Shown piece after piece: positions 24,559 to 34,791 of a stretch of DNA of 64,000 nt. Numbering within the stretch: position 1 is the first letter of the stretch; each line of letters opens with the position of its first letter. The position numbers and the translations under genes are program-made. The notes below the pieces were generated by a model that saw only the letters and a program-made list of their open reading frames with translations, did no database searches and was not told the origin of the DNA. The DNA lies in the NCBI RefSeq assembly GCF_002803085.1, contig NZ_NNBJ01000007.1:186001-250000 (forward strand), given 5' to 3'. This DNA is from Streptomyces sp. CB01201 (GTDB lineage Bacteria > Actinomycetota > Actinomycetes > Streptomycetales > Streptomycetaceae).

Positions 24559-26790
24559 ATGGCAGTCGTATGGGCTTTTCCCGGTCAGGGCTCCCAGCGC
24601 AAGAACATGGCGGAGGGGCTGTTCGAACGGTTCCCCGCGATCGCCGCCGAAGCCGACGCCGTGCTGGGGCGGTCCGTACGCGAGCTGTGCGACGACCCGG
24701 CGCTGCTCCAGGACACCCGCAACCTGCAACCGGTCATGTTCACCATCAACGCCCTGAAATACCTCGACCTGGCAGGCCGGTCCCCGCAACCCGACTTCAT
24801 GGCCGGTCACAGCCTGGGCGAGTACAGCGCCCTGTACGCGGCGGGAGCCGTCGACTTCAGCACCGGGCTGCGCCTGGTCTCGGCCCGTGCCGACATCATG
24901 GCCCGTGCCACCGGGGGCGCCATGCTGGCCGTGGTGGGCCTGGAAGCCGACCGGATCGAGCGGGTGCTGAGCGGGGTGGGCGCGAGCGACGTGGACGTGG
25001 CCAACTACAACTCCCCGCTCCAGACGGTGCTCTCCGGCCCCGAGGAGTCGGTACGCGCGCTCGCGCCGGTCCTGCGGCGGGAAGGCGCGGGCAAGTGCGT
25101 ACTGCTCTATGTCAGCGTGGCCGCGCACTCCCGGTACGTGCGGGAGGCGGCGGACGAACTCGGCGCGGTCCTCGACACGGTGGACTTCCGCGCGCCACGG
25201 GTGCCCGTGCTGTCGAACGTGACGGCCCTGCCCCACCGGGCCGAGGAGATCGGGGCGCTGCTGCGCGAGCACATGGTGCGCCCGGTCCGATGGTGGGACA
25301 GCATGCGGTACCTGGCCGGGCAGGGCGTCACCGAACTGGTCGAGGTCGGCCCGGGCAGCGTGCTCGGCAAGCTGTGGGCGACGGTGGAGCAACCGGAGCC
25401 GGCGCGCCCGGCCGCGGCCGTACCAGTCGCGGTTCCTCCGCCCGCACCCGTAGCGGCTCCCCGGCCCGCTCCCGCTCCGGCCCGTCCGAATCCGCAGCCG
25501 CGCCCAGGGGCCGGGCAGTTGGGCGCGCCAGGGTTCCGCGAGCGGTACGGGGTCCGCCTCGCCCACGCGGCGGGAGCGTCGGGCGCCGGGACGCCGGAGC
25601 TGTGCGCGCGGATGGCCGCTGCCGGTCTGCTGTCCTTCGCTGACCGCGCCGCCGACGTCCCCGTGGGCGCGGCGCGCGGCGGGTGGGGCATGGCACTGCG
25701 CGACGACCCCACCGCTCCTGCGGCCGTCTCCCGGTTCCTGGAACACGGCGTGCGCCACGTGGAGGCGGACTTCCCCGCCGGCCCCACCGCCGACCTCGTG
25801 CGATTCCGCTTCCGTGGTGCCCGCCGGCACCGCGACGGCACCCCGGTGTCGGCGCATCACGTCATCGCCCGGGTCACGGGCATCGAACAGGCCGCGGCCT
25901 TCCTCGCCGCGCCGTCCCGCGCCCTGCTCATGTCCCTGGTCGCCGGGGGAGGGCTCACGGAGGAGGAGGCCGAAGCGGCGCGGGGCCTGCCGGTCGCCTC
26001 GGACCTCGCCGTGGAGACCTCCGCCGGATGGAGCACCGACTGCGCGGACGCGTTCGCGCTGCTGCCCGCGATCACCGCCCTCGTACGGCGGGTGACGCAC
26101 CGGAACGGCTACCCGGAGCCGGTCCACGTCGGGGTGCGCGGAGCCGCGGGCACCCCTGAGCGGACCGCGGCAGCCTTCGCGCTGGGCGCCGACTTCACCG
26201 TCACCACGTCGGTGAACCAGTGCACCCCGCAGTCCCTTCGGAGCCGGCCGCAGAAGGAGAAGTTGTCCGCCCTGATGGACCAGGACCTGTGCTGGGCGCC
26301 CGGCGAGCGGCACTTCGCGCTCGGCGCACGGACCCGCGTGGTGCGCGTCGGCACGCTGTTCCCGGCCAGGGCCAACCACCTCTACCGGCTCTACCGGGAC
26401 CACCGGTCCTTCGACGAGATTCCGGCCGCGACCCGGGCCCATGTCGAACGGGCGTGCCTCGGCCGGTCCTTCGACGAGGTCACCGCCGTGCTCACGGCGC
26501 CCGGGCCGGAGGGGCCCGGCGGGCCCCGGCACCGTATGGCCTCCGTCTTCCGCTGGTACCTGCGCGAGGCGGCACGCGTGGACCACGCGGGCGAGCCGGC
26601 GCGGCCGCTGGACCACCGGCTGGACTGCGATACGGAACTGGCCGACTTCAACCGGCGGGTCGCCGGGACGGAACTGGCCCCCTGGACGGCGCGGGACGCG
26701 GACACCGTCGCCGAATACCTCCTTACCGGCGCCGCGGAACTGATCGGCGCGGCCGGTCGCCGATGTGGGCCGAAAAGCGCTCACCGATAG
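24559..26790 (+). CDS. Trans-acting acyltransferase-enoylreductase didomain, degenerate ER (AT-ER1)
   Basis: 743 residues. The AT (about 1-290) has FPGQGSQ, Ser85 in GHSLGEYSA and His190 in VSVAAHSRYV. A Pro/Ala linker follows, then a PfaD-like region from about 325. Compared with AT-ER2, the ER half has lost key motifs: GHTDG reads GWSTD, the GAGGLP region is gone (SFADRAADVP) and SGGLGT reads RGAAGT. VTTSVNQCTPQS and FPARANHLYRLYR remain. The AT should load extender units onto the AT-less modules. The ER is probably impaired. The AT His motif is VAAHS rather than the usual GAFHS, so substrate choice or hydrolytic activity may differ. It closes the HMGS-ECH1 operon; GGGAAGGGAA precedes the ATG. 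Confidence 0.88.
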   Translation: MAVVWAFPGQGSQRKNMAEGLFERFPAIAAEADAVLGRSVRELCDDPALLQDTRNLQPVMFTINALKYLDLAGRSPQPDFMAGHSLGEYSALYAAGAVDFSTGLRLVSARADIMARATGGAMLAVVGLEADRIERVLSGVGASDVDVANYNSPLQTVLSGPEESVRALAPVLRREGAGKCVLLYVSVAAHSRYVREAADELGAVLDTVDFRAPRVPVLSNVTALPHRAEEIGALLREHMVRPVRWWDSMRYLAGQGVTELVEVGPGSVLGKLWATVEQPEPARPAAAVPVAVPPPAPVAAPRPAPAPARPNPQPRPGAGQLGAPGFRERYGVRLAHAAGASGAGTPELCARMAAAGLLSFADRAADVPVGAARGGWGMALRDDPTAPAAVSRFLEHGVRHVEADFPAGPTADLVRFRFRGARRHRDGTPVSAHHVIARVTGIEQAAAFLAAPSRALLMSLVAGGGLTEEEAEAARGLPVASDLAVETSAGWSTDCADAFALLPAITALVRRVTHRNGYPEPVHVGVRGAAGTPERTAAAFALGADFTVTTSVNQCTPQSLRSRPQKEKLSALMDQDLCWAPGERHFALGARTRVVRVGTLFPARANHLYRLYRDHRSFDEIPAATRAHVERACLGRSFDEVTAVLTAPGPEGPGGPRHRMASVFRWYLREAARVDHAGEPARPLDHRLDCDTELADFNRRVAGTELAPWTARDADTVAEYLLTGAAELIGAAGRRCGPKSAHR

Positions 26791-26925
26791 AGACACCCCA
26801 GCGAACCGCCGTTACGGTCAGCGGCGTGCGCCATCCGGTCTGCGCCTCCAGTCGGGCGGATCCGTGGGGCGCGCCACATGTCGGGCCGACGCGGACGAGA
26901 AGTCGAGACCCGTGGAGTGAGACGT

Positions 26926-29900
26926 ATGGAGTGGAATGACAGCGCGTCGTCCGGCGGCACCTCGGTGACCGGTGGCGAGCCGCCCTCAGGGACGGTCCTT
27001 CGTGACCCCGTCGTGGTCCTCGTCTCCGCAGGCGACCGCGGACGGCTGACCCGCTCCGCACGGTCCCTGCGCGAGTACCTCGACCGCGTGGCACGCGAGG
27101 GGCCCGCCTCCGGCGTGCTGGCTGTCGACGTGGCCTGGACGACGCAGACCGGCCGAACGCCGCTACGGCACCGGCTCGCCGTGGTGTGCACCGGATTGGA
27201 CGACGCCGTGGCGGCTCTCGGCGCCTACCTGGCCGGGCTGCCCGACCCCCGCGTCCATACCGGTTCGGCCAACCCGGCGACCGAGGCGGCCGATCCGCGG
27301 CAGCCCTCGACGGCCGCCGAGGCGGCCGCGCTCTGGGCCGGCGGCGCCGACCTGCCCTGGCACCTGTACTGGCGGCAGCGGCCCGCGCGGGTGAGCCTGC
27401 CCGCCTATCCGTTCGCCGAGGAGGACCCGCCCACGGGCTCAGGGGCGGGTACGGCTACGGAGGTGGCGCCGGAACCGGAGCGTGCGCCGGAACCGGCCGA
27501 TGCCGCCGCGCGCGTCGCTGAGGTGGAGGAGTACCTGCTGGGCCGCTACACCGAGGTGTCGGGGATTCCTCTAGAGGATCTCGACGCCCACGTCTCCTTC
27601 GACCAGTACGGGCTGACGTCCTTCCAGATCAACCTGCTCAACGCGGACCTGGAGCGTGACTGGGGCGTCACGAGGCGCACCCTGTTCTTCGAGTGCCGCC
27701 ACCTGCACGAGGTGGCCGAGCGTCTCGTCCGGCGGCACGACGCACGTCGTGAGGCGGCCTCGGACCCCGCCGCGTCCGCGGTCGCACAGCTTCCCGCGCC
27801 GGCACCCGCCCCCACGCCGGCACCCCTTCCCGCGGCCGTCCCCGCCGGCAACGGGGCGATCGCCGTCATCGGCGTCGCGGGCCGCTATCCCCGCTCGCCC
27901 GACCTGGACACCTTCTGGGCCAACCTCGTCGGCGGCCGGGACTGCGTCAGCACGCTCCCCGAGGAGCGGCACAGGCCAGGGTGGCCGGTGGAGCGCATGG
28001 TCGGCGGCTTCCTCGACGACGTCGACCGCTTCGACCCGCTGCTCTTCGGCATCACCCCGCGCGACGCGGCCCTGATGGACCCCCAGGAGCGGCTGTTCAC
28101 GCAGTCCTGCTGGGAGGCGCTGGAGGACGCGGGCCTGACCCGCGAACGGCTGCGGGAGGAACACGGCTCCCGGGTGGGCGTCTACATCGGCTCGATGTAC
28201 AGCGACTACGCCTTCTTCGGCGTGGAGGAGACGTTGCGCGGCAACCCGTCCTACGCGGGCGGCGCCATCGGCAACATCGCCAACCGCGTCTCGTACCTCA
28301 TGGACCTGCACGGCCCCAGCCTCGCCGTCGACACCATGTGCTCCTCCTCGATGACCGCTCTGCACCTCGCCGTGCGCAGCCTGCGCTCCGGCGACTGCGA
28401 GGTGGCCATCGCCGGCGCCGTCAACCTCTCGCTGCACCCCAACAAGTTCATCCAGCAGAACAAGATGTCCCTCACGTCCAGCTCGCTGCGCTGCCGCAGC
28501 TTCGGCGCGGGCGGTGACGGATTCGTGCCCGCCGAGGGGGTCGGTTCGCTGGTCCTCAAGCCGCTCGACAGGGCGTTGGCGGACGGCGACCGCGTACGCG
28601 CCGTGATCCGCGGCACCGCGGTGGTGCACGCGGGCAGGACCAACGGCTACATCGTGCCCTCGCCCGTCGCGCAGAGCGAGGTCGTTCGTGACGCGCTGGC
28701 CGACGCGGGCCTGCGGCCCCGGGACATCGACTACGTGGAGGCGCACGGGGCGGGGACCGCGCTCGGTGACCCGGTGGAGATCGAGGGGCTGAACCGGGTC
28801 TTCGACACTCCGGACCGCGCGGTGGGCAGCCTGCCCATCGGCTCGGTGAAGTCGACGATCGGCCATGTGGAGGCGGCGGCCGGGATCGCGGCGTTCACCA
28901 GGACGCTCCTCCAGCTGGAGCACGCGACGTTGGCTCCGAGCCTGCACGCCGAGGAACTCAACCCGAACGTCGACTGGGCGGCCACCCCCTTCCAGGTGCA
29001 GCGCGAGGCCGCGCCATGGCCCGCGGCGCTGGGCCCAGACGGCCTGCCCAGACCCCGGCGTGCGGGCATCAGCTCGTTCGGCGCGGGCGGGACCATCGCC
29101 CACGTGGTGCTTGAGGAGTACCCCGCGGCCCGGGCGCCGGAACGCCCCTCGCCGTCGGCATGCAGCCCCCAGCTGATCGTCCTGTCCGCCTACGACGAGC
29201 AGCGGCTGCGGACGGTCGCCGACCGCCTCGCCGCGCGCCTGCGGCAGGGCAGTGAGCAACTGGCGCTCGCCGACGTCGCCTGGACCCTCCAGCAAGGGCG
29301 CGAGCCGCTCAAGGAGCGGACGGCCCTTGTCGCGACGGATGTCGCGGACCTCCGCGGCCGGCTGGAACGGTTCGCCGCGGGCGACGACACGGGGGTGCTG
29401 CGCGGACGTGCTCCGGCCCAGGGCCGGGTGCGCCCGGCACGCGCCGACGGGGCAGAGGGGTTGTGGGATACGGGCCGGCACTGGGTGAACGGTGGCCAGG
29501 TCGACTGGCCGGCGCTGCACCGGACCTCGGACGCGGCCGGGGCGCGGCCGTGCGTCGTGTCGCTGCCGACCTACCCCTTCGCGCGGATGCGGTGCTGGAT
29601 CCCGGAGACGGTCGCGGCGGTGGCCCCTGGTTCTGTGCCGGCCCCGGCGTCCGACGCCGCGGTACCGGCGCCCGCCGTTCCCGTACCCGCGCCCGCTGTC
29701 TCCGTACCCGCGCCCGGCGCACCCGCCGACGACGCCCAGCTCCTGCACCGGGAGTGGATGCCCACCGGGCAGGCGTCCGCCGCGACGGGGCCCTCGGGCA
29801 CCGTGGTCGTGTGCCTGCACACCGAGGCCACCCGCTCCCTGGCGGAGGAACTGGCGCGCACCGCGTCCCCCGGCTCCCTGCTCCTGGTCCGCGAAGGCCC

Positions 29901-32900
29901 GGGCACGGGAGAACTGGGCTACTCGGACGACGCGGGCGCCGACGCTGTGACGGAGAAGGCGCTCGCCCGCCACCCCGTCATCGCGGGCTGGATCGATCTC
30001 GCCGACCTCGGCGGCCCTGCCGCCACGTTCGCCGACGGCTGGACCGCGCGGTTGCTCCTCATCCGGCGGCTGATCGGCGCCCGACCCGGCGTCCCGGTCC
30101 GCGGCGTCCACGTCGTCCGCGGGCTGCAGGACCTGGAGGTCTCCGAACCGGATCCGGCGGGCGCGCGGGTCGCGGGCTTCCTGAGGATGCTCGGCGCGGA
30201 GTATCCGCGGGTGGACACCACCGTGATCGACACCGACCTGCCGATCAGCGACCCGGCGGCGCTGGCCGAGTCCATCTGGGGGGAGTGGCACGAGCGGGGC
30301 GCCCAGGCCGAGGTGTGCCACCGGCACGGGCTGCGCTACGAACCCGTGCTCCGCCCCACGCTCGGCCACTACGCACCCCTCGCCCCCGACCGCGCCAAGG
30401 CGTACGTCGTGACGGGCGGCACCCGGGGCATCGGGGCGAAGGTCGCCGGTTTGCTGGCCGACCGCGGCGCCCGCCGGATCGCCCTGCTCGGCGGTCGCCC
30501 GCTGCCGCCGCGCGACCGGTGGCGCGAGCCGGGGGCGCTCGACGCGCGTGCGGCCGAGACCGTGGAGCTGGTCGAGCGCCTGGAGGGCCGTGGCGTCCAC
30601 GTCCTCGTGCACACCGGACCGTTGACCGACGAGCCGGCCATCGACGGGTTCCTGCGGCAGGTCCGTACCGAACTGGGCCCCATCGGCGGTGTGGTGCACT
30701 GCGCGGGAGGCCACGGCACGGGCAGGCCGGCGTTCGTCGGCAAGGACTCCGCCGCCATCCGCGCTACGTTCGCCCCCAAGATCGACGGCCTGGAGACGCT
30801 CGCCGCGCTCTGCGCGGCCGACCGCCCCGACTTCTTCCTGGTGTTCTCCTCCGCGTGCTCCCTCGTCCCCCGGCTGGCGGTAGGCGTCAGCGACTACGCG
30901 GCGGCCAACGCGGCGATGGACTTCTTCGTCGCCCACCAGGTACGCGAAGGGCGTGACTGGTTCCGCTCGGTGGCGTGGCCCATGTGGACCGAGAGCGGGG
31001 CCGCGCGCGGCAAGGACAACGTCTGCGCGCCCGCCGGGCTCGCGGCGCTCGGTGACAGCGAGGGCCTGCGAATACTGGAACGGGCCGTGGCCCTGCCCTG
31101 GGGCGGCACGGTGCTCCCGGCACGGCCGCTGTCCGGTGCGTTGGACGTCGACGCACTGATCAGGGCCAAGTCCCTTCCCGCGCCCGAAGCGTCGGTCGTC
31201 GCCGAGCCGGCCGCCGTTCCGCGACCGGCGGCCGCGCCCGAGCCGGAGGTGGGTGCCGCACCGCCGGCCGCGGGCGCCGGGCACGCGTGGCTGACCCCGT
31301 TGGTCGCCTCCGTCCTCGGCACTCCGGAGGCCGAGCTGGACGTGCAGGCCGACTTCGCCGATCTGGGGGTGGAGTCGGTGATGCTGGGCGAACTGCTGGA
31401 GAGCGTCGAGGAGGCGGTGGGACGTCGTCTGCAGCCCGCCCTGCTGCTGGAGCACTCCAGCGTCGAGCAACTGGCCGCCTACTGCGCGACGCTGGGGCTG
31501 CCGCCGGCCCCCGCCGTGGCCGTCGCCGAATCGGGCCCGACCAGGACCGCGGCGCAGGCCCCGGACCCGGTGCGCGCCCCCGCCGACGCCCCGGCCCCGG
31601 TCCGGGCGCGGGAGCCCGGGCGGGGCGCCGTGGCCGTGATCGGGATGGCCGGCCGCTTCCCCGGGGCGCCCGACGTGGCGACGTACTGGCAGAACCTGCT
31701 CGACGAGCGCTGCTCGGTCACCGAGGTGCCGCCCGGGCGCTGGGACGTCGACGAGGTGTACCGGCCCGCGTTCGAGCCCGGGTACAGCACCGGCAAATGG
31801 GGCGGGTTCCTCGAAGGGCTGGAGATGTTCGATCCCGACCCCTTCCAACTCGGCGACGCCGAGGCCACCGCGCTGGACCCCGGCATCAGGCTTTTCCTGG
31901 AGACCACCGCGGACTGCCTGGCCGACGCCGGTTACACCCGCGAGGAGCTGTGGGGCCGGGACGTCGCGGTCTACGTGGGCGGGCGAATCTCGGACTACGC
32001 CCGCAGGGCGCCGCTGCGGCCCGAGGTGCTCCAGTCGGACCAGAACTTCCTCACCGCCCAGGTCGCACACCGCTTCAACTTCCGCGGCCCCAACATGGTG
32101 GTCGACAGCGCCTGCTCCTCGTCACTCGTCGCCGTACAGCTCGCCTGCCGCGCGCTGCAGGCGGGCGACGCCGAACTGGCCCTGGTCGGCGGCGTCGAGC
32201 TGCTGCTGGACGAAAGGCCCTACCTGGAGTTCAGCGTCGCCCGGGCGATCTCGCCCACCGGCCGGTGCCGCAGCTTCGACGAGGCCGCGGACGGCTTCGT
32301 GCCGGGCGAGGGATGCGGCGGGGTGCTGCTGAAGCCGCTGGAGGCCGCGCTCGCCGACGGTGACCGCATCCACGCGGTGATCGAGTCGATCGCTGTCAAC
32401 AACGACGGACACACGATGGGGACGACCACGCCCAGCCCCGCCGCGCAGTCGGACGTCGTGCGCCGGGCACTGGCCGCCGCAGGCCGGCAGGCGCGGGAGA
32501 TCGGGCTGGTCGAGGCACACGGGACGGCCACCAGGATCGGCGATCCGCTGGAACTCCAGGCGCTGACCGAGGTGTTCCGGGAGAGCTCGCCGGACCAGGG
32601 CTTCTGCGCGATCGGCAGCGTCAAGTCGAACGTCGGTCACCTGCTGTGCGCCGCCGGGGTCGCCGGGCTGATCAAGGTGGCGCTGTGCCTGCGGCACGGC
32701 CGCATCCCCGCGACGCTGTTCTGCGACAACCCCAATCCCCGGTTCGACTTCGCGCACTCGCCCTTCGTGCCGACCACCAGGACCCGGGACTGGCCTGTGG
32801 AGGCGTCCGCGCGGGTCGCCGGGCTGAGCTCCTTCGGCCTGGGCGGCACCAACGCGCACCTCATCGCCTCCGCGCTCGACCCGGCATCGCGCCCGGCCGG

Positions 32901-33117
32901 GGTGCCGGTACGCGGGCCGCTGCCGGCGCCGGTGTACCGGCGCCGCAGGCTGTGGCTCGACCCACCCGCGAGGAGCGCCGTGTCCCCGTCGGCCCCGCCC
33001 GCCCCCCGGCCCCTCGGAAACGTTCCGCGCGCCGCCATCCTCGATCTGCGGTTCACCACCGGTGCGCCCGCGGGACACCACAACGGGGGAGCGCCGCTGG
33101 CGGGCCAACACCGGTAG
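26926..33117 (+). CDS. Trans-AT PKS: (KS-linker)-ACP-KS-KR-ACP-KS
   Basis: 2,063 residues. It begins not with a KS but with the post-KS flanking domain (about 29-165: VVVLVSAGDRGRL, VDVAWTTQTGRTPL, PAYPFAEE), evidently the missing tail of the KS that ends the NRPS. Then ACP (about 195-273, Ser232 in YGLTSF); KS (about 308-735, Cys472, His607 in HGAGT, His647); KR (about 938-1411, VTGGTRGIG, Tyr1324 in SDYAAAN); ACP (about 1452-1524, Ser1484 in LGVESV); KS (about 1566-1985, Cys1730, His1865, His1905). No AT domain is present, so malonyl is delivered in trans. The final KS has no module partner here; the giant PKS starts with DH-ACP-KR and would complete it. The ATG at 26,926 follows GGAG by 8 bases. 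Confidence 0.93.
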   Translation: MEWNDSASSGGTSVTGGEPPSGTVLRDPVVVLVSAGDRGRLTRSARSLREYLDRVAREGPASGVLAVDVAWTTQTGRTPLRHRLAVVCTGLDDAVAALGAYLAGLPDPRVHTGSANPATEAADPRQPSTAAEAAALWAGGADLPWHLYWRQRPARVSLPAYPFAEEDPPTGSGAGTATEVAPEPERAPEPADAAARVAEVEEYLLGRYTEVSGIPLEDLDAHVSFDQYGLTSFQINLLNADLERDWGVTRRTLFFECRHLHEVAERLVRRHDARREAASDPAASAVAQLPAPAPAPTPAPLPAAVPAGNGAIAVIGVAGRYPRSPDLDTFWANLVGGRDCVSTLPEERHRPGWPVERMVGGFLDDVDRFDPLLFGITPRDAALMDPQERLFTQSCWEALEDAGLTRERLREEHGSRVGVYIGSMYSDYAFFGVEETLRGNPSYAGGAIGNIANRVSYLMDLHGPSLAVDTMCSSSMTALHLAVRSLRSGDCEVAIAGAVNLSLHPNKFIQQNKMSLTSSSLRCRSFGAGGDGFVPAEGVGSLVLKPLDRALADGDRVRAVIRGTAVVHAGRTNGYIVPSPVAQSEVVRDALADAGLRPRDIDYVEAHGAGTALGDPVEIEGLNRVFDTPDRAVGSLPIGSVKSTIGHVEAAAGIAAFTRTLLQLEHATLAPSLHAEELNPNVDWAATPFQVQREAAPWPAALGPDGLPRPRRAGISSFGAGGTIAHVVLEEYPAARAPERPSPSACSPQLIVLSAYDEQRLRTVADRLAARLRQGSEQLALADVAWTLQQGREPLKERTALVATDVADLRGRLERFAAGDDTGVLRGRAPAQGRVRPARADGAEGLWDTGRHWVNGGQVDWPALHRTSDAAGARPCVVSLPTYPFARMRCWIPETVAAVAPGSVPAPASDAAVPAPAVPVPAPAVSVPAPGAPADDAQLLHREWMPTGQASAATGPSGTVVVCLHTEATRSLAEELARTASPGSLLLVREGPGTGELGYSDDAGADAVTEKALARHPVIAGWIDLADLGGPAATFADGWTARLLLIRRLIGARPGVPVRGVHVVRGLQDLEVSEPDPAGARVAGFLRMLGAEYPRVDTTVIDTDLPISDPAALAESIWGEWHERGAQAEVCHRHGLRYEPVLRPTLGHYAPLAPDRAKAYVVTGGTRGIGAKVAGLLADRGARRIALLGGRPLPPRDRWREPGALDARAAETVELVERLEGRGVHVLVHTGPLTDEPAIDGFLRQVRTELGPIGGVVHCAGGHGTGRPAFVGKDSAAIRATFAPKIDGLETLAALCAADRPDFFLVFSSACSLVPRLAVGVSDYAAANAAMDFFVAHQVREGRDWFRSVAWPMWTESGAARGKDNVCAPAGLAALGDSEGLRILERAVALPWGGTVLPARPLSGALDVDALIRAKSLPAPEASVVAEPAAVPRPAAAPEPEVGAAPPAAGAGHAWLTPLVASVLGTPEAELDVQADFADLGVESVMLGELLESVEEAVGRRLQPALLLEHSSVEQLAAYCATLGLPPAPAVAVAESGPTRTAAQAPDPVRAPADAPAPVRAREPGRGAVAVIGMAGRFPGAPDVATYWQNLLDERCSVTEVPPGRWDVDEVYRPAFEPGYSTGKWGGFLEGLEMFDPDPFQLGDAEATALDPGIRLFLETTADCLADAGYTREELWGRDVAVYVGGRISDYARRAPLRPEVLQSDQNFLTAQVAHRFNFRGPNMVVDSACSSSLVAVQLACRALQAGDAELALVGGVELLLDERPYLEFSVARAISPTGRCRSFDEAADGFVPGEGCGGVLLKPLEAALADGDRIHAVIESIAVNNDGHTMGTTTPSPAAQSDVVRRALAAAGRQAREIGLVEAHGTATRIGDPLELQALTEVFRESSPDQGFCAIGSVKSNVGHLLCAAGVAGLIKVALCLRHGRIPATLFCDNPNPRFDFAHSPFVPTTRTRDWPVEASARVAGLSSFGLGGTNAHLIASALDPASRPAGVPVRGPLPAPVYRRRRLWLDPPARSAVSPSAPPAPRPLGNVPRAAILDLRFTTGAPAGHHNGGAPLAGQHR

Positions 33118-33162
33118 CCCCAGGCATGTTTGTCACGTCCTACGGAAGGAACGAGAAGCACC

Positions 33163-34710
33163 ATGGGAAACCCCGCAAAGGCGTCTTCGACGGCGGAGGA
33201 CACGTCGTCCCAGCCGATCGGCCGGCAGGCCAAGCTGGCGATCGGTGGGGTGATGGCCGCGATGCTGTTGTCGGCCCTGGACCAGACCGTCGTCAGCATC
33301 GCGCTGCCCAGCATCGTCAGCGACCTCGGCGGCCTCGACCGGCTGCCCTGGGTGGTGACGGTGTACCTGGTCACCTCCATGGCTGTCACCCCACTGTGGG
33401 GCAAGATCTCCGACCTGTACGGGCGCAGGCCCGTCGTGCAGGGCGCCATCGCGGTCTTCGTACTGAGCTCGGTGGCCTGTGCGGGGGCGCAGAGCATCTG
33501 GCAGCTCATCGTGTTCCGCGGTGTCCAGGGCATCGGAGCCGGTGGACTGTTCGTGCTGGCACTAGCCGTCATCGCCGACGTGGTGCCGCCCGCACAACGC
33601 GGGCGCTACCAGGGGATGTTCGGCGGCGTGTTCGGTCTCGCGAGCGTCGGCGGACCGCTGGTGGGCGGCTGGTTCACGGACGGCCCCGGCTGGCGCTGGA
33701 TCTTCCTGATCAACGTGCCGGTCGGCATCCTCGCCCTGGTGGCGACCGCCGTGGGCCTGCGGGCCCGCAACGAGCAGCGTCGCCAGGACATCGACTACGC
33801 GGGTGCCGCCCTGATCGTCAGCGCCGTGACCTGCGCGCTGCTCTACCTCAACTGGGCCGCTGAGGAGTACGGCTGGACCGCCCCCGGTCCGCTGCTGCTC
33901 CTCCTGGGCGCCGTGCTGCTCGCGGCGCTGTTCGTCTGGGTCGAGCTGCATGCCGGTGAACCGGTCATCCCCATGGCGCTCTTCCGCAACCAGGTCTTCG
34001 GGATCGGCACGCTGTTCGGCTTCCTGGCTGGCGCCACCATGTTCGGCGGCATCGTCTTCCTGCCCCTGTGGTTCCAGTCCGTCATGGGCATGTCTGCCAC
34101 TCGTTCCGGACTCGCCATGCTGCCCGCCATGTTCGGGCTGATGCTGACCTCCATCGGGTCCGGTCAGCTGATCAGCAGGACGGGCAAGTACAAGGTCTTC
34201 CCGGTCGCGGGCTCCGCAGTGCTCGTGGTGGCGATGCTGCTGCTGGCCCAGCTCGACGTGGACACGCCGTACTGGCAGGCCGCGCTCTTCACGGCACTGT
34301 TCGGTGCCGGTGTCGGACTCGTCATGCAGCCGATCATCACCGCCGTGCAGAACTCGGTCGAGATGAAGGACATGGGGGCGGCCACCAGTGCCGTCAACTT
34401 CTTCCAGCGCATGGGATCGGCGATGGGCGTCGCGGTGCTCGGCTCCGTGCTCACCACCCGGCTCGCCGACCTCGGCGGGGGCGGCGGCTCCGGCTCCGGC
34501 TCCGGGAAGGTCGCGGACATCCACAAGCTCGCCGAACCGTTGCGCAGCAAGGTGCTGCACGGCTACGCCGACGCGTTGTCCGACGTCTTCCTGCTCTGCG
34601 CCCCGCTGATCGCCGTGGCTTTCGTGGTGTCCCTGTTCCTCAAGGAGATGCCGCGCAAGGTGCCGCAGGAGGCCGCTCCGGTCGCCCAGGAGGCGACCGC
34701 CAAGGAGTGA
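33163..34710 (+). CDS. MFS drug exporter, DHA2 (14-TM) type
   Basis: A 515-residue membrane transporter of the EmrB/QacA group, with hydrophobic segments throughout, motif A (LWGKISDLYGRRPV), motif C-like region (LASVGGPLVGGWFTD) and WRWIFLINVPVG, the usual family landmarks. It exchanges protons for drugs or metabolites at the cytoplasmic membrane and is likely to export the cluster product and give self-resistance. The ATG at 33,163 follows GGAAGGAACGAG. A Gly/Ser-rich loop lies near residue 445. It starts 45 bases after the PKS gene, in the same operon, and is followed by a strong terminator. Confidence 0.93.
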   Translation: MGNPAKASSTAEDTSSQPIGRQAKLAIGGVMAAMLLSALDQTVVSIALPSIVSDLGGLDRLPWVVTVYLVTSMAVTPLWGKISDLYGRRPVVQGAIAVFVLSSVACAGAQSIWQLIVFRGVQGIGAGGLFVLALAVIADVVPPAQRGRYQGMFGGVFGLASVGGPLVGGWFTDGPGWRWIFLINVPVGILALVATAVGLRARNEQRRQDIDYAGAALIVSAVTCALLYLNWAAEEYGWTAPGPLLLLLGAVLLAALFVWVELHAGEPVIPMALFRNQVFGIGTLFGFLAGATMFGGIVFLPLWFQSVMGMSATRSGLAMLPAMFGLMLTSIGSGQLISRTGKYKVFPVAGSAVLVVAMLLLAQLDVDTPYWQAALFTALFGAGVGLVMQPIITAVQNSVEMKDMGAATSAVNFFQRMGSAMGVAVLGSVLTTRLADLGGGGGSGSGSGKVADIHKLAEPLRSKVLHGYADALSDVFLLCAPLIAVAFVVSLFLKEMPRKVPQEAAPVAQEATAKE

Positions 34711-34751
34711 GCGGCTGACGCGCCGCCCCGCGTTCCGTCCGTCCCGCTGTC

Positions 34752-34791
34752 AGCAGGCCGGTCCCACCGCACGTGGTGGGACCGGCCTGCT
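34752..34791. terminator. Very strong terminator after the MFS gene
   Basis: Two perfect 17-base arms (34,752-34,768 and 34,775-34,791) with a 6-base loop. It ends the large forward operon. The last five bases of its right arm are also the first five of operator site 3. Confidence 0.9.

Noticed and set aside
27571..32070. A 1,499-codon reverse open frame under the second PKS
   Set aside because: Low-complexity composition and no motif, while the forward frame carries KS, KR and ACP active sites.
32515..32535. HGTAT instead of HGTGT in the last KS of the second PKS, as sign of inactivity
   Set aside because: The catalytic His1865, Cys1730 and His1905 are all present; this change does not remove a catalytic residue.
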